From Chryseobacterium herbae (GTDB lineage: Bacteria; Bacteroidota; Bacteroidia; Flavobacteriales; Weeksellaceae): DNA of 64,000 bases. The notes beneath the pieces are model-generated. The model searched no databases, had not been told where the DNA came from, and saw only the letters and a program-made list of their open reading frames with translations. The position numbers were made by a program, and so were the translations under genes. Within the stretch, counting starts at the first letter, position 1, and every line of letters begins with the position of its first letter. Location of the stretch: assembly GCF_025154075.1 (NCBI RefSeq), contig NZ_JAOAMU010000001.1, forward strand, positions 1,116,479 through 1,180,478. The letters are read 5' to 3'. Below are positions 33,046 through 41,866 of the stretch, piece by piece.

Positions 33046-33443
33046 TTAAAATCTAGGTCTTGTTAATATAGATGGTGGTGTTATAGCCCATCTTCCCATC
33101 TCCGGCATATAGAACCTCGCTCCATAATCATACATTCCTGTCTCCTGAAGTTCCTTCCCGTTGTACTTGTATTTAGACGCAGGATTTCCTGACAAAACAT
33201 TATACCCATGCTTCAATCCAAATGGATAATAATTACTCTCTTCAATGATCTCTGCTCCTGAGCCATTTTCAAAGTAGCTCAGTCTTGTATTTCCAAGATG
33301 GTCGGTATAATTATACACATATTTCACGGTTTCAAAATTAAAATAACCTTCTGCGGTAGGGAAGAATTTCAATGTGCCGTTTTCATACTGGAAACCGTTT
33401 ATATAATCTGTGGTGTCTGTATCGAAGGTCTTTTTCTTTTTAG
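33046..33443 (-). pseudogene. Displaced Rhs core/tip fragment
   Basis: The DNA encodes a near copy of the end of the Rhs protein at 34073-37642. It begins at KTFDTDTTDYINGFQYENG, runs through DHLGNTRLSYFENGSGAEIIE and ends YDYGARFYMPEMGRW. Just after GRW it departs from the parent (AITPPSILTRPRF, stop) and lacks the DPLAEKY segment. The first Met of the open frame is at 33372; the homology begins near 33443, right after a terminator-like repeat. No start signal is seen, so it is a silent tip or remnant. Its own toxin domain is missing or reduced to 13 residues. Confidence 0.75.
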
Positions 33444-33480
33444 GCTAAAATAATAAAACCACTGTAAAAAGCAGTGGTTT
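33441..33480 (-). terminator. Terminator-like repeat of the Rhs island, copy 3
   Basis: GGCTAAAATAATAAAACCACTG with stem AAACCACTG/CAGTGGTTT (33456-33464, 33472-33480). It lies 94 bases downstream of the immunity-like gene 33574-34068, exactly at the join to the displaced Rhs fragment. A run of 11 G follows at 33505-33515. Confidence 0.65.
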
Positions 33481-33573
33481 ATTTTTATTGATGGGCGCGA
33501 GCGAGGGGGGGGGGGCTGCTCAAAGTCGGGAAACTTTGAATAGTAGAGAGCAAAAGGTTTAATAGTTTTTAGT

Positions 33574-34068
33574 TTATTTGGGTGCCTTTGGCATTGATTC
33601 ATATAATAAATCCTTAGAAAATCTATAATAAGGAATTTCTCTAAGTCCTTTATCTTCTTTTAGTAAAATCAAGTCTTCAATAATTTCCTCTTGTCTATTT
33701 GATAACTCGTGTGAATAAAATCTAAATTTAAGATTCTTCCCATTTAAATAATAATTTATTTGTCTTGGCTGAGCATCGGGAGTACTTTTAAATTGAACTG
33801 AATCATAAAAAGATGTCAATATTCTTTCTCTATAATAAGCGAAATTAATCTTTTGATTTGATTTAAAATATTTATATTTTACTCCTTTATCAGTTGATGT
33901 TAAATTTTCCTTACATACATACAAAGAATCTTTGTCATTTATAAGGATTGCAATCCTTGGTTCATTAGGATTCATGCTAAACCCCAATGATACTTCAATA
34001 TATTCTTGCTTCTCTTTATGACATGAAAGCAATAGCATACTAATCATTATAATCCTAATTAATTTCAT
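33574..34068 (-). CDS. Predicted lipoprotein, candidate immunity protein of the Rhs tip
   Basis: A 164-residue predicted lipoprotein (signal peptide about 1-15, lipobox MLLLSC, then HKEKQEYIEVSLGFSM). It starts 4 bases after the stop of the Rhs gene, the usual place of the cognate immunity gene in polymorphic toxin loci. The mature part is mixed strand and helix, with EELI-type acidic helices (NRQEEIIEDLILLKEDKG). No named family. A surface or periplasmic lipoprotein fits protection against a toxin arriving from outside; this is inference. Confidence 0.7.
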   Translation of the reverse strand: MKLIRIIMISMLLLSCHKEKQEYIEVSLGFSMNPNEPRIAILINDKDSLYVCKENLTSTDKGVKYKYFKSNQKINFAYYRERILTSFYDSVQFKSTPDAQPRQINYYLNGKNLKFRFYSHELSNRQEEIIEDLILLKEDKGLREIPYYRFSKDLLYESMPKAPK

Positions 34069-34072
34069 ACAA

Positions 34073-37000
34073 TTATTGATCTTTATGTTTTAGGTTCCCA
34101 CTTTTATCTACTTTTATCATAGATCCTCTAAAATTCCACATTTCGGTTTTTATCTGAGTATTACCTAACTTTAATTTTAGAGCTTCGTTAGCTTGCTTGA
34201 GAATTTGCATTCCTTCCTTAGTGTATGTATTTACTTTACTGTTTGTAGGATCTTTTAAATACTCATTCTGGATATAATAATGTTGTCCATGTTGAGATTC
34301 CCTAGTGTCATATTTTCTGTATTCTTTTGAAATACTGCTTGAATTAAGGTAACCATCATCTTGAAGATCATTAGCTTCCAAATCAGCATGAACAAAAGAT
34401 TCGTGAACTATTTGTCTCAAGGTATTAAAAAACTGACTACCGGAATCACCATATGCTTTGTTCGAAATCAAGATTGAGACATTCTTTTCATCTCCCTTAA
34501 TTTTACCTGTCGTGGAACCTCCTACAGATGAGTCTGTTTTAACCCCATATGATAAATCTATGCCTTTATTGTGATACTCACCATTTGATTTTGCTTCAAA
34601 AATAGTTTTCCCACCATAAGTAATGGTCTGTCCTTTCTCCATGTATTTTGATAAAAAAGCTTGACCTTCTTTTGTTTTAGCAAAAAAAACAAATGCTTTG
34701 TATTGCTCTTCATTGCCTTTCTTCATAATATCACTTAAATCCAGTTGCATTCCATCAGGATCTATATAAAGAATAGGGTTATTAGCTGTATAATTGAAGG
34801 GAGATATATTGAAATATTTCTCCGCCAATGGGTCTACGACACCCCATCTTCCTAAATCCGGCATATAGAATCTCGCCCCATAATCATACATCCCACTCTC
34901 CTGAAGTTCCTTTCCATTGTATTTGTATTTATATGCAGGATTCCCTGACAACACATTATATCCTTCATGCTTTAATCCAAAAGGATAATAATTACTCTCT
35001 TCAATGATCTCTGCTCCTGAACCATTTTTAAAGTAGCTCAAACGTGTATTTCCAAGATGATCCGTATAATTATACACATACTTCCCGGTTTCAAAATTAA
35101 AATAACCCTCTGCGGTAGGGAAGAATTTTAATATGCCGTTTTCATACTGGAAACCGTCTAAATAATCTGTGGTGTCTGTACCAAAGATCTTTCTTACTTT
35201 TACGCCATCTGCCTTATAGGTGTAATCTGTTACTTTGGTATTCTGGGTAACCTTTCCCGGTAAATTTAAATAATTATATTGAATAGAGATCCCTTTATCC
35301 TGCTGAAGTATCATATTTCCGTTCAGGTCATAGCTGATCGCACTTCCGGTGCTTCCTGATGAAAGCGGATAGCCGCTTAAGGCATTACCTGTTCCCACTT
35401 CTTTAAGATAGGCTAACTTATTACTCTGTTCACCATTTTCATAGTGGTATTCCAGATCATCCATCACTTCAGGAGCCGTATAGCCGGGAAGCTGTCTTCC
35501 TCTCCTGAGCAGGGATTTAATATTCCCGTTCAGGTCATAGGTAAGCTGCTCATGGTATTCTCCTCTGTCTAAATTCATGGCATCCCAGAAACGTCCTTCT
35601 TTAAGACGGTTAAGGCCATCATATTCATAGGAGTAATTTCTGAGCACAGCATCGCTTTGGGTAATCCATGACATCTGTGAGATATTTCCGTTGTACCTTG
35701 CAGAACCTGAAAACTGGCTGTCCGGTTTGCTGTACCTCAGCTCGTAAGCAAAGAGTTTATTCTGCAGATTGGAAGGTTCATTAAGTTTCGTGAGCCATCC
35801 TCTGATATTGTATGCATATTTGACACTTTGGAGAGGACTGCCTGTTGTATTTCCTACCTTTTTGGTCTGTACCTGTCCTAGATCATTGTATAGATTTTCA
35901 GCAAGAAGTTCCTTCACTCCACCATTTACTTCATTCCAATGTCTTACCAGCCTTTCCTGATGATCGTACTCAAAAGTTTCTTTGAGGTTGACTTTAGTGG
36001 CATCTGCAGCTCTTTTATGCTCAGTAAGCGTATATTCCGGCACCCCCGAAAATTTCAGGAAGCTTTCTGTTTTGGTATATCCTCCCAGATGATTCACAGA
36101 ATAAGTGGATATTGCTCTACCTTTCTTATCATAATAGGTATATGCTTTTGTCCAACTGTCATTGTCAATGTTTTTCACATAAGAAGCTGTAGGCAGGCTT
36201 TTGGTACTCACATTCGAGGACTGGGTAGATTGAGTCAGTACTTCATGACCTAAAATGGTCGCAGAAACCGCCGGTGCTCCTTGTGGATAGGTATCATAAT
36301 AACTTACGGTAAGAATTTTATCAATACTCGTAGGGTAAGAAACGCTTCCGTACTCTATATTCATTCCACTCAAGGCAAAACTGCCTCCACGGGCTTCGTA
36401 AGAAACATTCGCAGCCTGATTATCAACATAATTCTGGATGTTCCGCCTCAGAGTACCGTCCCTTGAAATCCCGGTGTAGGTAACTCTTCCAAACTGATCG
36501 TATTTCGTAAAAGTCCATGACTGGTCAGCGGTAAAATTGGTGATTCCATTTTTTAGAACAATGTCCCGATATAGGATAATTTGGTCTTTTTTGTTGTATA
36601 CCATCTGTTCCCAACCTTTTCCAGGAAGTTTCTTTTCTACCAATCTGCTTCTGCCATCATATTTATACTGATAACACAGATGTTCCAGAGCGGAAGCAGA
36701 TACGGATGTGGAAGCAGAAGCCAACGGTGGAACCACAACTGCCAACTGATCATACTCATTGTACACATAATAGGTATCTGCATTTTCTGAAGCACTGATG
36801 ACTTTTCTGACCAATAGAGTCTGTCCCTTACCATTCTTAAATTCTATGGTTTTATTGTTGTCTTCATCCGTAACAGTATTTTTATACAGTTGCGCTTCTC
36901 CGTAGGTCCCGGACAGAAGTAATTCGGAAGAAGTCACTCCATCCGTCCAATTCGTGGCTATTGTGGTATATTTTTTCACCTCGCCTGCCGTATTGGTATC

Positions 37001-37642
37001 ATAGCCGAAAACAACAGGTTTGTTCTGCCAGTCGGCACCTGGATTTTTTTGGCTCAGAATCCTGTCAAGCGGAGAGTTTTCTAAATTTTTATGGCTGAAA
37101 GGAAAGGAATCATTAATCCCGTTGGACTGATAATATGCATTGACAGCCCCTTCCACTCCGGTCTGAATATTTCCACTCTGGGATGACATCGGAACCGGAA
37201 GCCAACTATCTACCTGCCGTCCAAATCCATCGTAAGGAATATGGGTTACCATATCATTCCCGGTAGGGGTAGATTTAATACTCACCGACTGTTTAGGCCT
37301 TCCAAGACCGTCAAAAAACTGAACACTCTGTATCTGTTGCAGCGATCCATCTGAAACTTCCGTAGGGACTAAATACTGTCTGGTATACACATAATTTTCA
37401 GTATTTGAGATATTCGCCGAATAATTAACGCTGATGGGTGTATAAGTATTTTCTGGAGATGGTGTTCCAATATAAGCTCGAAAAGTTCCGTTAACAGAAT
37501 TAAATTTGAATCCGGGAAGCATACGTATACTTTGGGGGTCTGCTACTTCAGTATTGGGAACAGGAGTAGAAGTTAAAACTACCTGCCCATAATGATGTAT
37601 CCCCCATAGTAATCCTATGCTTATATATAATTTTTTATACAT
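34073..37642 (-). CDS. Rhs/YD-repeat protein with DUF6443 N-terminus and variable C-terminal tip
   Basis: An 1189-residue exported protein. Signal peptide about 1-19 (MYKKLYISIGLLWGIHHYGQ). A DUF6443-type N-terminus follows (YTRQYLVPTEVSDGS, QFFDGLGRPKQSVSI), then YD repeats to about 860 and the Rhs core (DHLGNTRLSYF, YPFGLKHEGYN, YDYGARFYMPDLGRW near 930, then VDPLAEKY). The C-terminal tip, about 963-1189, is unlike the repeats. It contains IVHESFVHADLEAND (H1080, E1081, H1085) and later SQHGQHYY, so a metallopeptidase-like or other hydrolytic toxin is possible. The HExxxH spacing is not the standard HExxH. Tight operon with the three genes upstream. Confidence 0.88.
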   Translation of the reverse strand: MYKKLYISIGLLWGIHHYGQVVLTSTPVPNTEVADPQSIRMLPGFKFNSVNGTFRAYIGTPSPENTYTPISVNYSANISNTENYVYTRQYLVPTEVSDGSLQQIQSVQFFDGLGRPKQSVSIKSTPTGNDMVTHIPYDGFGRQVDSWLPVPMSSQSGNIQTGVEGAVNAYYQSNGINDSFPFSHKNLENSPLDRILSQKNPGADWQNKPVVFGYDTNTAGEVKKYTTIATNWTDGVTSSELLLSGTYGEAQLYKNTVTDEDNNKTIEFKNGKGQTLLVRKVISASENADTYYVYNEYDQLAVVVPPLASASTSVSASALEHLCYQYKYDGRSRLVEKKLPGKGWEQMVYNKKDQIILYRDIVLKNGITNFTADQSWTFTKYDQFGRVTYTGISRDGTLRRNIQNYVDNQAANVSYEARGGSFALSGMNIEYGSVSYPTSIDKILTVSYYDTYPQGAPAVSATILGHEVLTQSTQSSNVSTKSLPTASYVKNIDNDSWTKAYTYYDKKGRAISTYSVNHLGGYTKTESFLKFSGVPEYTLTEHKRAADATKVNLKETFEYDHQERLVRHWNEVNGGVKELLAENLYNDLGQVQTKKVGNTTGSPLQSVKYAYNIRGWLTKLNEPSNLQNKLFAYELRYSKPDSQFSGSARYNGNISQMSWITQSDAVLRNYSYEYDGLNRLKEGRFWDAMNLDRGEYHEQLTYDLNGNIKSLLRRGRQLPGYTAPEVMDDLEYHYENGEQSNKLAYLKEVGTGNALSGYPLSSGSTGSAISYDLNGNMILQQDKGISIQYNYLNLPGKVTQNTKVTDYTYKADGVKVRKIFGTDTTDYLDGFQYENGILKFFPTAEGYFNFETGKYVYNYTDHLGNTRLSYFKNGSGAEIIEESNYYPFGLKHEGYNVLSGNPAYKYKYNGKELQESGMYDYGARFYMPDLGRWGVVDPLAEKYFNISPFNYTANNPILYIDPDGMQLDLSDIMKKGNEEQYKAFVFFAKTKEGQAFLSKYMEKGQTITYGGKTIFEAKSNGEYHNKGIDLSYGVKTDSSVGGSTTGKIKGDEKNVSILISNKAYGDSGSQFFNTLRQIVHESFVHADLEANDLQDDGYLNSSSISKEYRKYDTRESQHGQHYYIQNEYLKDPTNSKVNTYTKEGMQILKQANEALKLKLGNTQIKTEMWNFRGSMIKVDKSGNLKHKDQ

Positions 37643-37651
37643 AATTTTTAA

Positions 37652-38779
37652 TTAATGGGTGACACTGGATTTCATCTTAATAAGCTCTTCTTTCAGTTGC
37701 TTAATATCCAATACTGTTTTTCCTAAATCAGTATTTTCTGTTTCTAATTTTTGAATTTTTTCCTGCTGATTTTTTAACTGTCTGTTTTGTTCAATCACAT
37801 ACAAAGTAAGTTCTTCGATCTTTTGCAGGAGTTTAATCTGGAATTCACCAACATTTACTCCTTCTTTTTCCATTACTTTGGCTGAAGCTATTTCCGGTAA
37901 ATGTTTTTTCTCTTTAATATGCTTTGCCACTTCCTCCAGCTTTGGAAGGTCATAGTTTTCTTCAAATACGAAATCGGCTGTTGGGGTCAGGGTCACTTTA
38001 ATTTCTTTGGCCTCTAATTTACCTTGTAATAGAGCATTTCCATTGGGAGCAATTTTCATGATTTCATTCATTGTAACCGGGGAATTCAATGCTCTGATTT
38101 GCGCTGGTGAACTTAAAAACCGGATCCCGTCATCATTCATGATCATTGACACCTTAGAAAAATTTAAGGTTCCATTGGAAGACAACCAGCCATCCGCTGT
38201 ATTGGGATCTGCCTTAACTCCAAAACTCATATAGGATGCCGCAGAACTTCTTAAAGAACCCCAGTTACTTAAAGATCCATCTTCGTACCGTATCGCAAGA
38301 GCATTAATTCCCTCAGTGGAACTACCACCACCAACCAGTATATTCCCTGAAACATCCAATTTTTCCTTTGGCTGTGTATTCCCCATTCCAATATTTCCAT
38401 TTTGGAGGATTGAAAATCTTTCGACTAAGCTTGGAGTATTTGTATCATCTTGAAGTAAAATAGAAAATTTTGACCCACTCGTATTTCCTGATTCTTCAGT
38501 AGCAGTTATTCTCGCTTTAGGATAATTTAAGTATCCTGCGAATTCCAAAGTAGGATATTTTGGATTGGCAGAAGAAGCACTCCAGCCACCGGTAGAAATT
38601 GTTATCTTACCTCCATTCTGGTCACCAACTTCTAAATTGGAATGAGGATCATGAACCCCGATTCCCACATTTTTGGATGTAGGAGTAGATGTTGGGTTTA
38701 CAACACCTGCAGATGAATATAACTGTGCTGAAGCAAATTGAGCAGCAAAAAGGCCTGCAATGAATATTGTTTTTTTCAT
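37652..38779 (-). CDS. Exported tail-fibre-like protein with C-terminal coiled coil
   Basis: A 375-residue protein: signal peptide about 1-18 (FAAQFASA), then a beta-rich, Gly/Ser/Asn-rich shaft (VGIGVHDPHSNLEVG, NGNIGMGNTQPKEKLDVSGNI). The end is typical of phage-tail-fibre-like flavobacterial proteins: FEENYDLPKLEEVAKHIKEK, HLPEIASAKVMEKEGV, and a coiled coil to the C-terminus (EELTLYVIEQNRQLKNQQEK). It probably forms trimers. It lies 9 bases before the Rhs gene and 11 after the YD-repeat gene, so it is probably part of the same surface structure. Confidence 0.8.
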   Translation of the reverse strand: MKKTIFIAGLFAAQFASAQLYSSAGVVNPTSTPTSKNVGIGVHDPHSNLEVGDQNGGKITISTGGWSASSANPKYPTLEFAGYLNYPKARITATEESGNTSGSKFSILLQDDTNTPSLVERFSILQNGNIGMGNTQPKEKLDVSGNILVGGGSSTEGINALAIRYEDGSLSNWGSLRSSAASYMSFGVKADPNTADGWLSSNGTLNFSKVSMIMNDDGIRFLSSPAQIRALNSPVTMNEIMKIAPNGNALLQGKLEAKEIKVTLTPTADFVFEENYDLPKLEEVAKHIKEKKHLPEIASAKVMEKEGVNVGEFQIKLLQKIEELTLYVIEQNRQLKNQQEKIQKLETENTDLGKTVLDIKQLKEELIKMKSSVTH

Positions 38780-38790
38780 AATTTGAGTTT

Positions 38791-41700
38791 TTATTGTTTG
38801 TAATTGTATTTGAATTCTTTTACTATTTCACGTTTGACATCTTTTACTTTTTCAAGTTTATCAGTCGAATCATATTCGTAATACGTTATGATTCCACTAG
38901 GATCTGTCATACTTCGCATTCCTATATAAGGATCATACGTATAAGTTGTAACTAAATAATTACTAAGCGAGGTATTATTCCTAAATATATTTAATGCGTT
39001 TAAAAAATCTGTTTCTTCCTGTTTTCTCGGCTTTAATGCATCTAAATCAGAAGCCGCAACTATATTATTAATTAGAGTAGCATCAATATCTGACCATTTA
39101 GCTCCTTCTATTTTGGCTATAGGCTCTGTACTATTATAGCCCCAGATAATTGTTACCGGTGTTCCATCTCTTGTTGTATATTGCTGCAAATTTCCCAATG
39201 AATCATATTTGTCATAGGTCATCTCAACGATGCCAAAATTTACATCCGGTAATGTGATGCTGGGATGATGTGCTACATTTTTCTCTTCGTTATAAATTAA
39301 TGTTTTCCTAGGAAGCGTCGTATAGAAATCATTACTATAATTGAATTCATATAAAGTCTGTATTCTCTTTAAAAACTTATTATTCTTATACTGAGAAACT
39401 ACTGATGGTATTCCAAAAATACTTTTGGAGAACAGATTCACTAGAAAAGCATAAGGCTTAACAAATGCTACTGGGTGGTTTGGACTTGCGTGTAAGAGGT
39501 CCCCAGTATACAGGTAGGTAGTTTTCATGGATGTATTATCTGGATAAATATATTCTTCTTTACTAAGATTGAAATGTCGTTGACCTTCGTAAAAATAATT
39601 ATGAGTCGTTGCCAGTGTCTTCCCTCCTAAATAGTTTTTTGTTATTGTTGATTTCAATAAATAGGGATAAACATATTCTTTCTGATAATGAACCCATGAT
39701 GCAAACTGTTGAACACGTGAAATATAACTGTTCTCTAACAATATATTTGTGCTTAAAGATGAATATTTATTTTCTGTTTCCTCTATGATCTGATCATCTT
39801 TGAATAACTGAACCTTTAATAGTTTACCTCTTTGATAATCATTATAATTATATTTTACAGGGAAATTTTTAATTAATGTAAGAGGCTTGATGTCATCGGT
39901 TAGCACTAAAGTATTTCTTTCAATAAGAGAATCGGGATTAGTAGAATAGTCACTGAAAAAATATTTTTTCTGAAGAATATTATTCTTTAATTCGGCAACT
40001 TCACTATAGCTAATAGGAGAAGAGGAAAGCGAATTCTCAGAGATATTATTGGCGGTTTCTGTCAATGAAACCGATCTTCCCCCGCCCTGATTTTTATAAT
40101 CCACATAATACATATATCTCAATACCTGACTAGAAATACCGCTGGACTCTGCAGAACCGGATCCATAATTTCTTAAATACTTAAAATCTCTGGTAATAGT
40201 ATTAGTTCCATCAAAATCTTCTATTTTATTTATTCTTGCGCCTCCTACTCTTCCCAAGGAGTTTTTCAGATAGGGTAAAAAATTAGAGGAAAAGTCTCTA
40301 TCTATCTTTCTTGAGTAGCTATGTGGTTCATAATAAAATGTAGTCGAGCCACCAGTCGGATATAAGACATTTTTTAAAAGTCCAGTTCTTACTAAGTTCG
40401 GATTCGAATCCCTGGTAGTTCCCGTAATTTCATAATCACCAGTGTCTCTGTTAAAACTATAAGTTGGAATCAAAAAATTATTATCATCATTCTTTCCATT
40501 CCAATATCCCCAAAAGTCAATACCTAAAGTAGTTTCTTTTGGTAAAGTTTCTTTGTTATAATAATCAAAAAGATAAAGTTTTTCATCAGGGAATTTTAAT
40601 GATTGTAAAAAGAATCTATCTTTATTTCTGTAATAATCAAAAGAAAAAGTTTGTTGTCCAGCTATTATAATAGAACTTATTTTTAAAGATTTATAGCCAT
40701 TATCATTGGATTGAAAGTTATTGTAATTAAAACTAATCAGGACTTTCCCATCCAATACAATTCTTTTTGGCAAAACATTCTTAGTTAGAGTATATTGAAA
40801 ATACGGAGCTTGATAAGAAAATCCGCTTCCATCACCCCAAACATGATACCCTCCAATACTTGTATTAATGTTATAATTAAACCTGGAATTTGACTGGTTA
40901 ACATATTTATTGTAACTAAATAAAGATTCTACAAAATCAAATGAACTTTGTTGTGGTGCGGGAGGTGGTATAGAAGTACAAAAATTACCAAAATTAGGAG
41001 ATTCAAAAGAAGTTGAATTATCACTATAAGGATGATAATCTATCTCTAATTTATGATTATCAGAATATTCTACTTTATATAAATACCATCCTGTAATAGA
41101 AAATATTCCCTTTCCATCCGGAAGAAGAGTAGCCGGCTGGTTAGAATTACCCATTTGATATGATACCTCAAGATTATTATGATGCCCTCCAAAATAATAC
41201 TTGTTGCCTTTTCCATCTATAATAGTTATTTCTGAAAACGAAGGAGTACATCCATAGTTGTGCTGATTGCTTAGGTTTGAAATATCAATCTTTAAATTCA
41301 TATTTTGAGAAACAACAACAGGAATTCCATCATTTCCAATGTAAAAATATCCTGTATTTCCTAAAAAATTAAAATTGAATTTGTCTGGAGTAAGTTCATA
41401 TTGATATCCACTAATCGACATGTGATCTTTATTAAAAGAGCTGCTATAACTACCATTATAAATATCACTATTCAACTTAGGATTCAGCCTCACACCAACA
41501 AGGAATCCTTTCGATCCAAGGGTGCTTTCACTTGAATTAGAATCATCAGCAACACCATTAATGCTTCTAGATATTAATCCCCCAAAATTTAAACTCCAGT
41601 CATGTCCAACATAATTTGATTTCTTCGTAGGGATAAATCCTGACGAATTGTAATCTAAGGACATTTTAAAATCTCCAACAGAAGATATTCTTTTTTCAAA

Positions 41701-41853
41701 TATCGGAATATTAAAATCAAGTCCTCCTGCATTTAAATTAACAGGAATATTACCAAACCGTTCCATTTCATAACTTTGAGGAGATTTGATATTTAATGCT
41801 TGACCATTAAATATGTTATAAATTAATATAAATATTGCTATATATTTTCTCAT
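38791..41853 (-). CDS. Large exported YD-repeat/SpvB-like protein
   Basis: A 1020-residue protein with a signal peptide (about 1-18, FILIYNIFNGQA). The N-terminal part (ERFGNIPVNLNAGGLDFNIPIFEK, then VGHDWSLNFGGLISRS) resembles the barrel-lid start of large Rhs/SpvB-like secreted proteins in Bacteroidota. The C-terminal part has YD-type repeats (DKYDSLGNLQQYTTRDGTPVTIIWGY, TYTYDPYIGMRSMTDPSG, YYEYDSTDKLEKVKD) and stops without an Rhs core or toxin tip. It may be a shell or carrier partner of the Rhs protein; this is inferred from gene order. Codon use is AT-rich compared with the T9SS gene before it. Confidence 0.75.
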   Translation of the reverse strand: MRKYIAIFILIYNIFNGQALNIKSPQSYEMERFGNIPVNLNAGGLDFNIPIFEKRISSVGDFKMSLDYNSSGFIPTKKSNYVGHDWSLNFGGLISRSINGVADDSNSSESTLGSKGFLVGVRLNPKLNSDIYNGSYSSSFNKDHMSISGYQYELTPDKFNFNFLGNTGYFYIGNDGIPVVVSQNMNLKIDISNLSNQHNYGCTPSFSEITIIDGKGNKYYFGGHHNNLEVSYQMGNSNQPATLLPDGKGIFSITGWYLYKVEYSDNHKLEIDYHPYSDNSTSFESPNFGNFCTSIPPPAPQQSSFDFVESLFSYNKYVNQSNSRFNYNINTSIGGYHVWGDGSGFSYQAPYFQYTLTKNVLPKRIVLDGKVLISFNYNNFQSNDNGYKSLKISSIIIAGQQTFSFDYYRNKDRFFLQSLKFPDEKLYLFDYYNKETLPKETTLGIDFWGYWNGKNDDNNFLIPTYSFNRDTGDYEITGTTRDSNPNLVRTGLLKNVLYPTGGSTTFYYEPHSYSRKIDRDFSSNFLPYLKNSLGRVGGARINKIEDFDGTNTITRDFKYLRNYGSGSAESSGISSQVLRYMYYVDYKNQGGGRSVSLTETANNISENSLSSSPISYSEVAELKNNILQKKYFFSDYSTNPDSLIERNTLVLTDDIKPLTLIKNFPVKYNYNDYQRGKLLKVQLFKDDQIIEETENKYSSLSTNILLENSYISRVQQFASWVHYQKEYVYPYLLKSTITKNYLGGKTLATTHNYFYEGQRHFNLSKEEYIYPDNTSMKTTYLYTGDLLHASPNHPVAFVKPYAFLVNLFSKSIFGIPSVVSQYKNNKFLKRIQTLYEFNYSNDFYTTLPRKTLIYNEEKNVAHHPSITLPDVNFGIVEMTYDKYDSLGNLQQYTTRDGTPVTIIWGYNSTEPIAKIEGAKWSDIDATLINNIVAASDLDALKPRKQEETDFLNALNIFRNNTSLSNYLVTTYTYDPYIGMRSMTDPSGIITYYEYDSTDKLEKVKDVKREIVKEFKYNYKQ

Positions 41854-41866
41854 TCTATTAGTAAAT

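Noticed and set aside
33399..33602. 67-codon ORF through the G11 tract
   Set aside because: It reads across a terminator-like repeat and a homopolymer with a Pro/Arg-rich artefact translation; no start context or homology is seen.
34318..34410. Classic zincin motif (HExxH) in the Rhs tip
   Set aside because: The spacing is HExxxH, one residue longer, so I kept it only as a candidate metal site and did not name a protease family.
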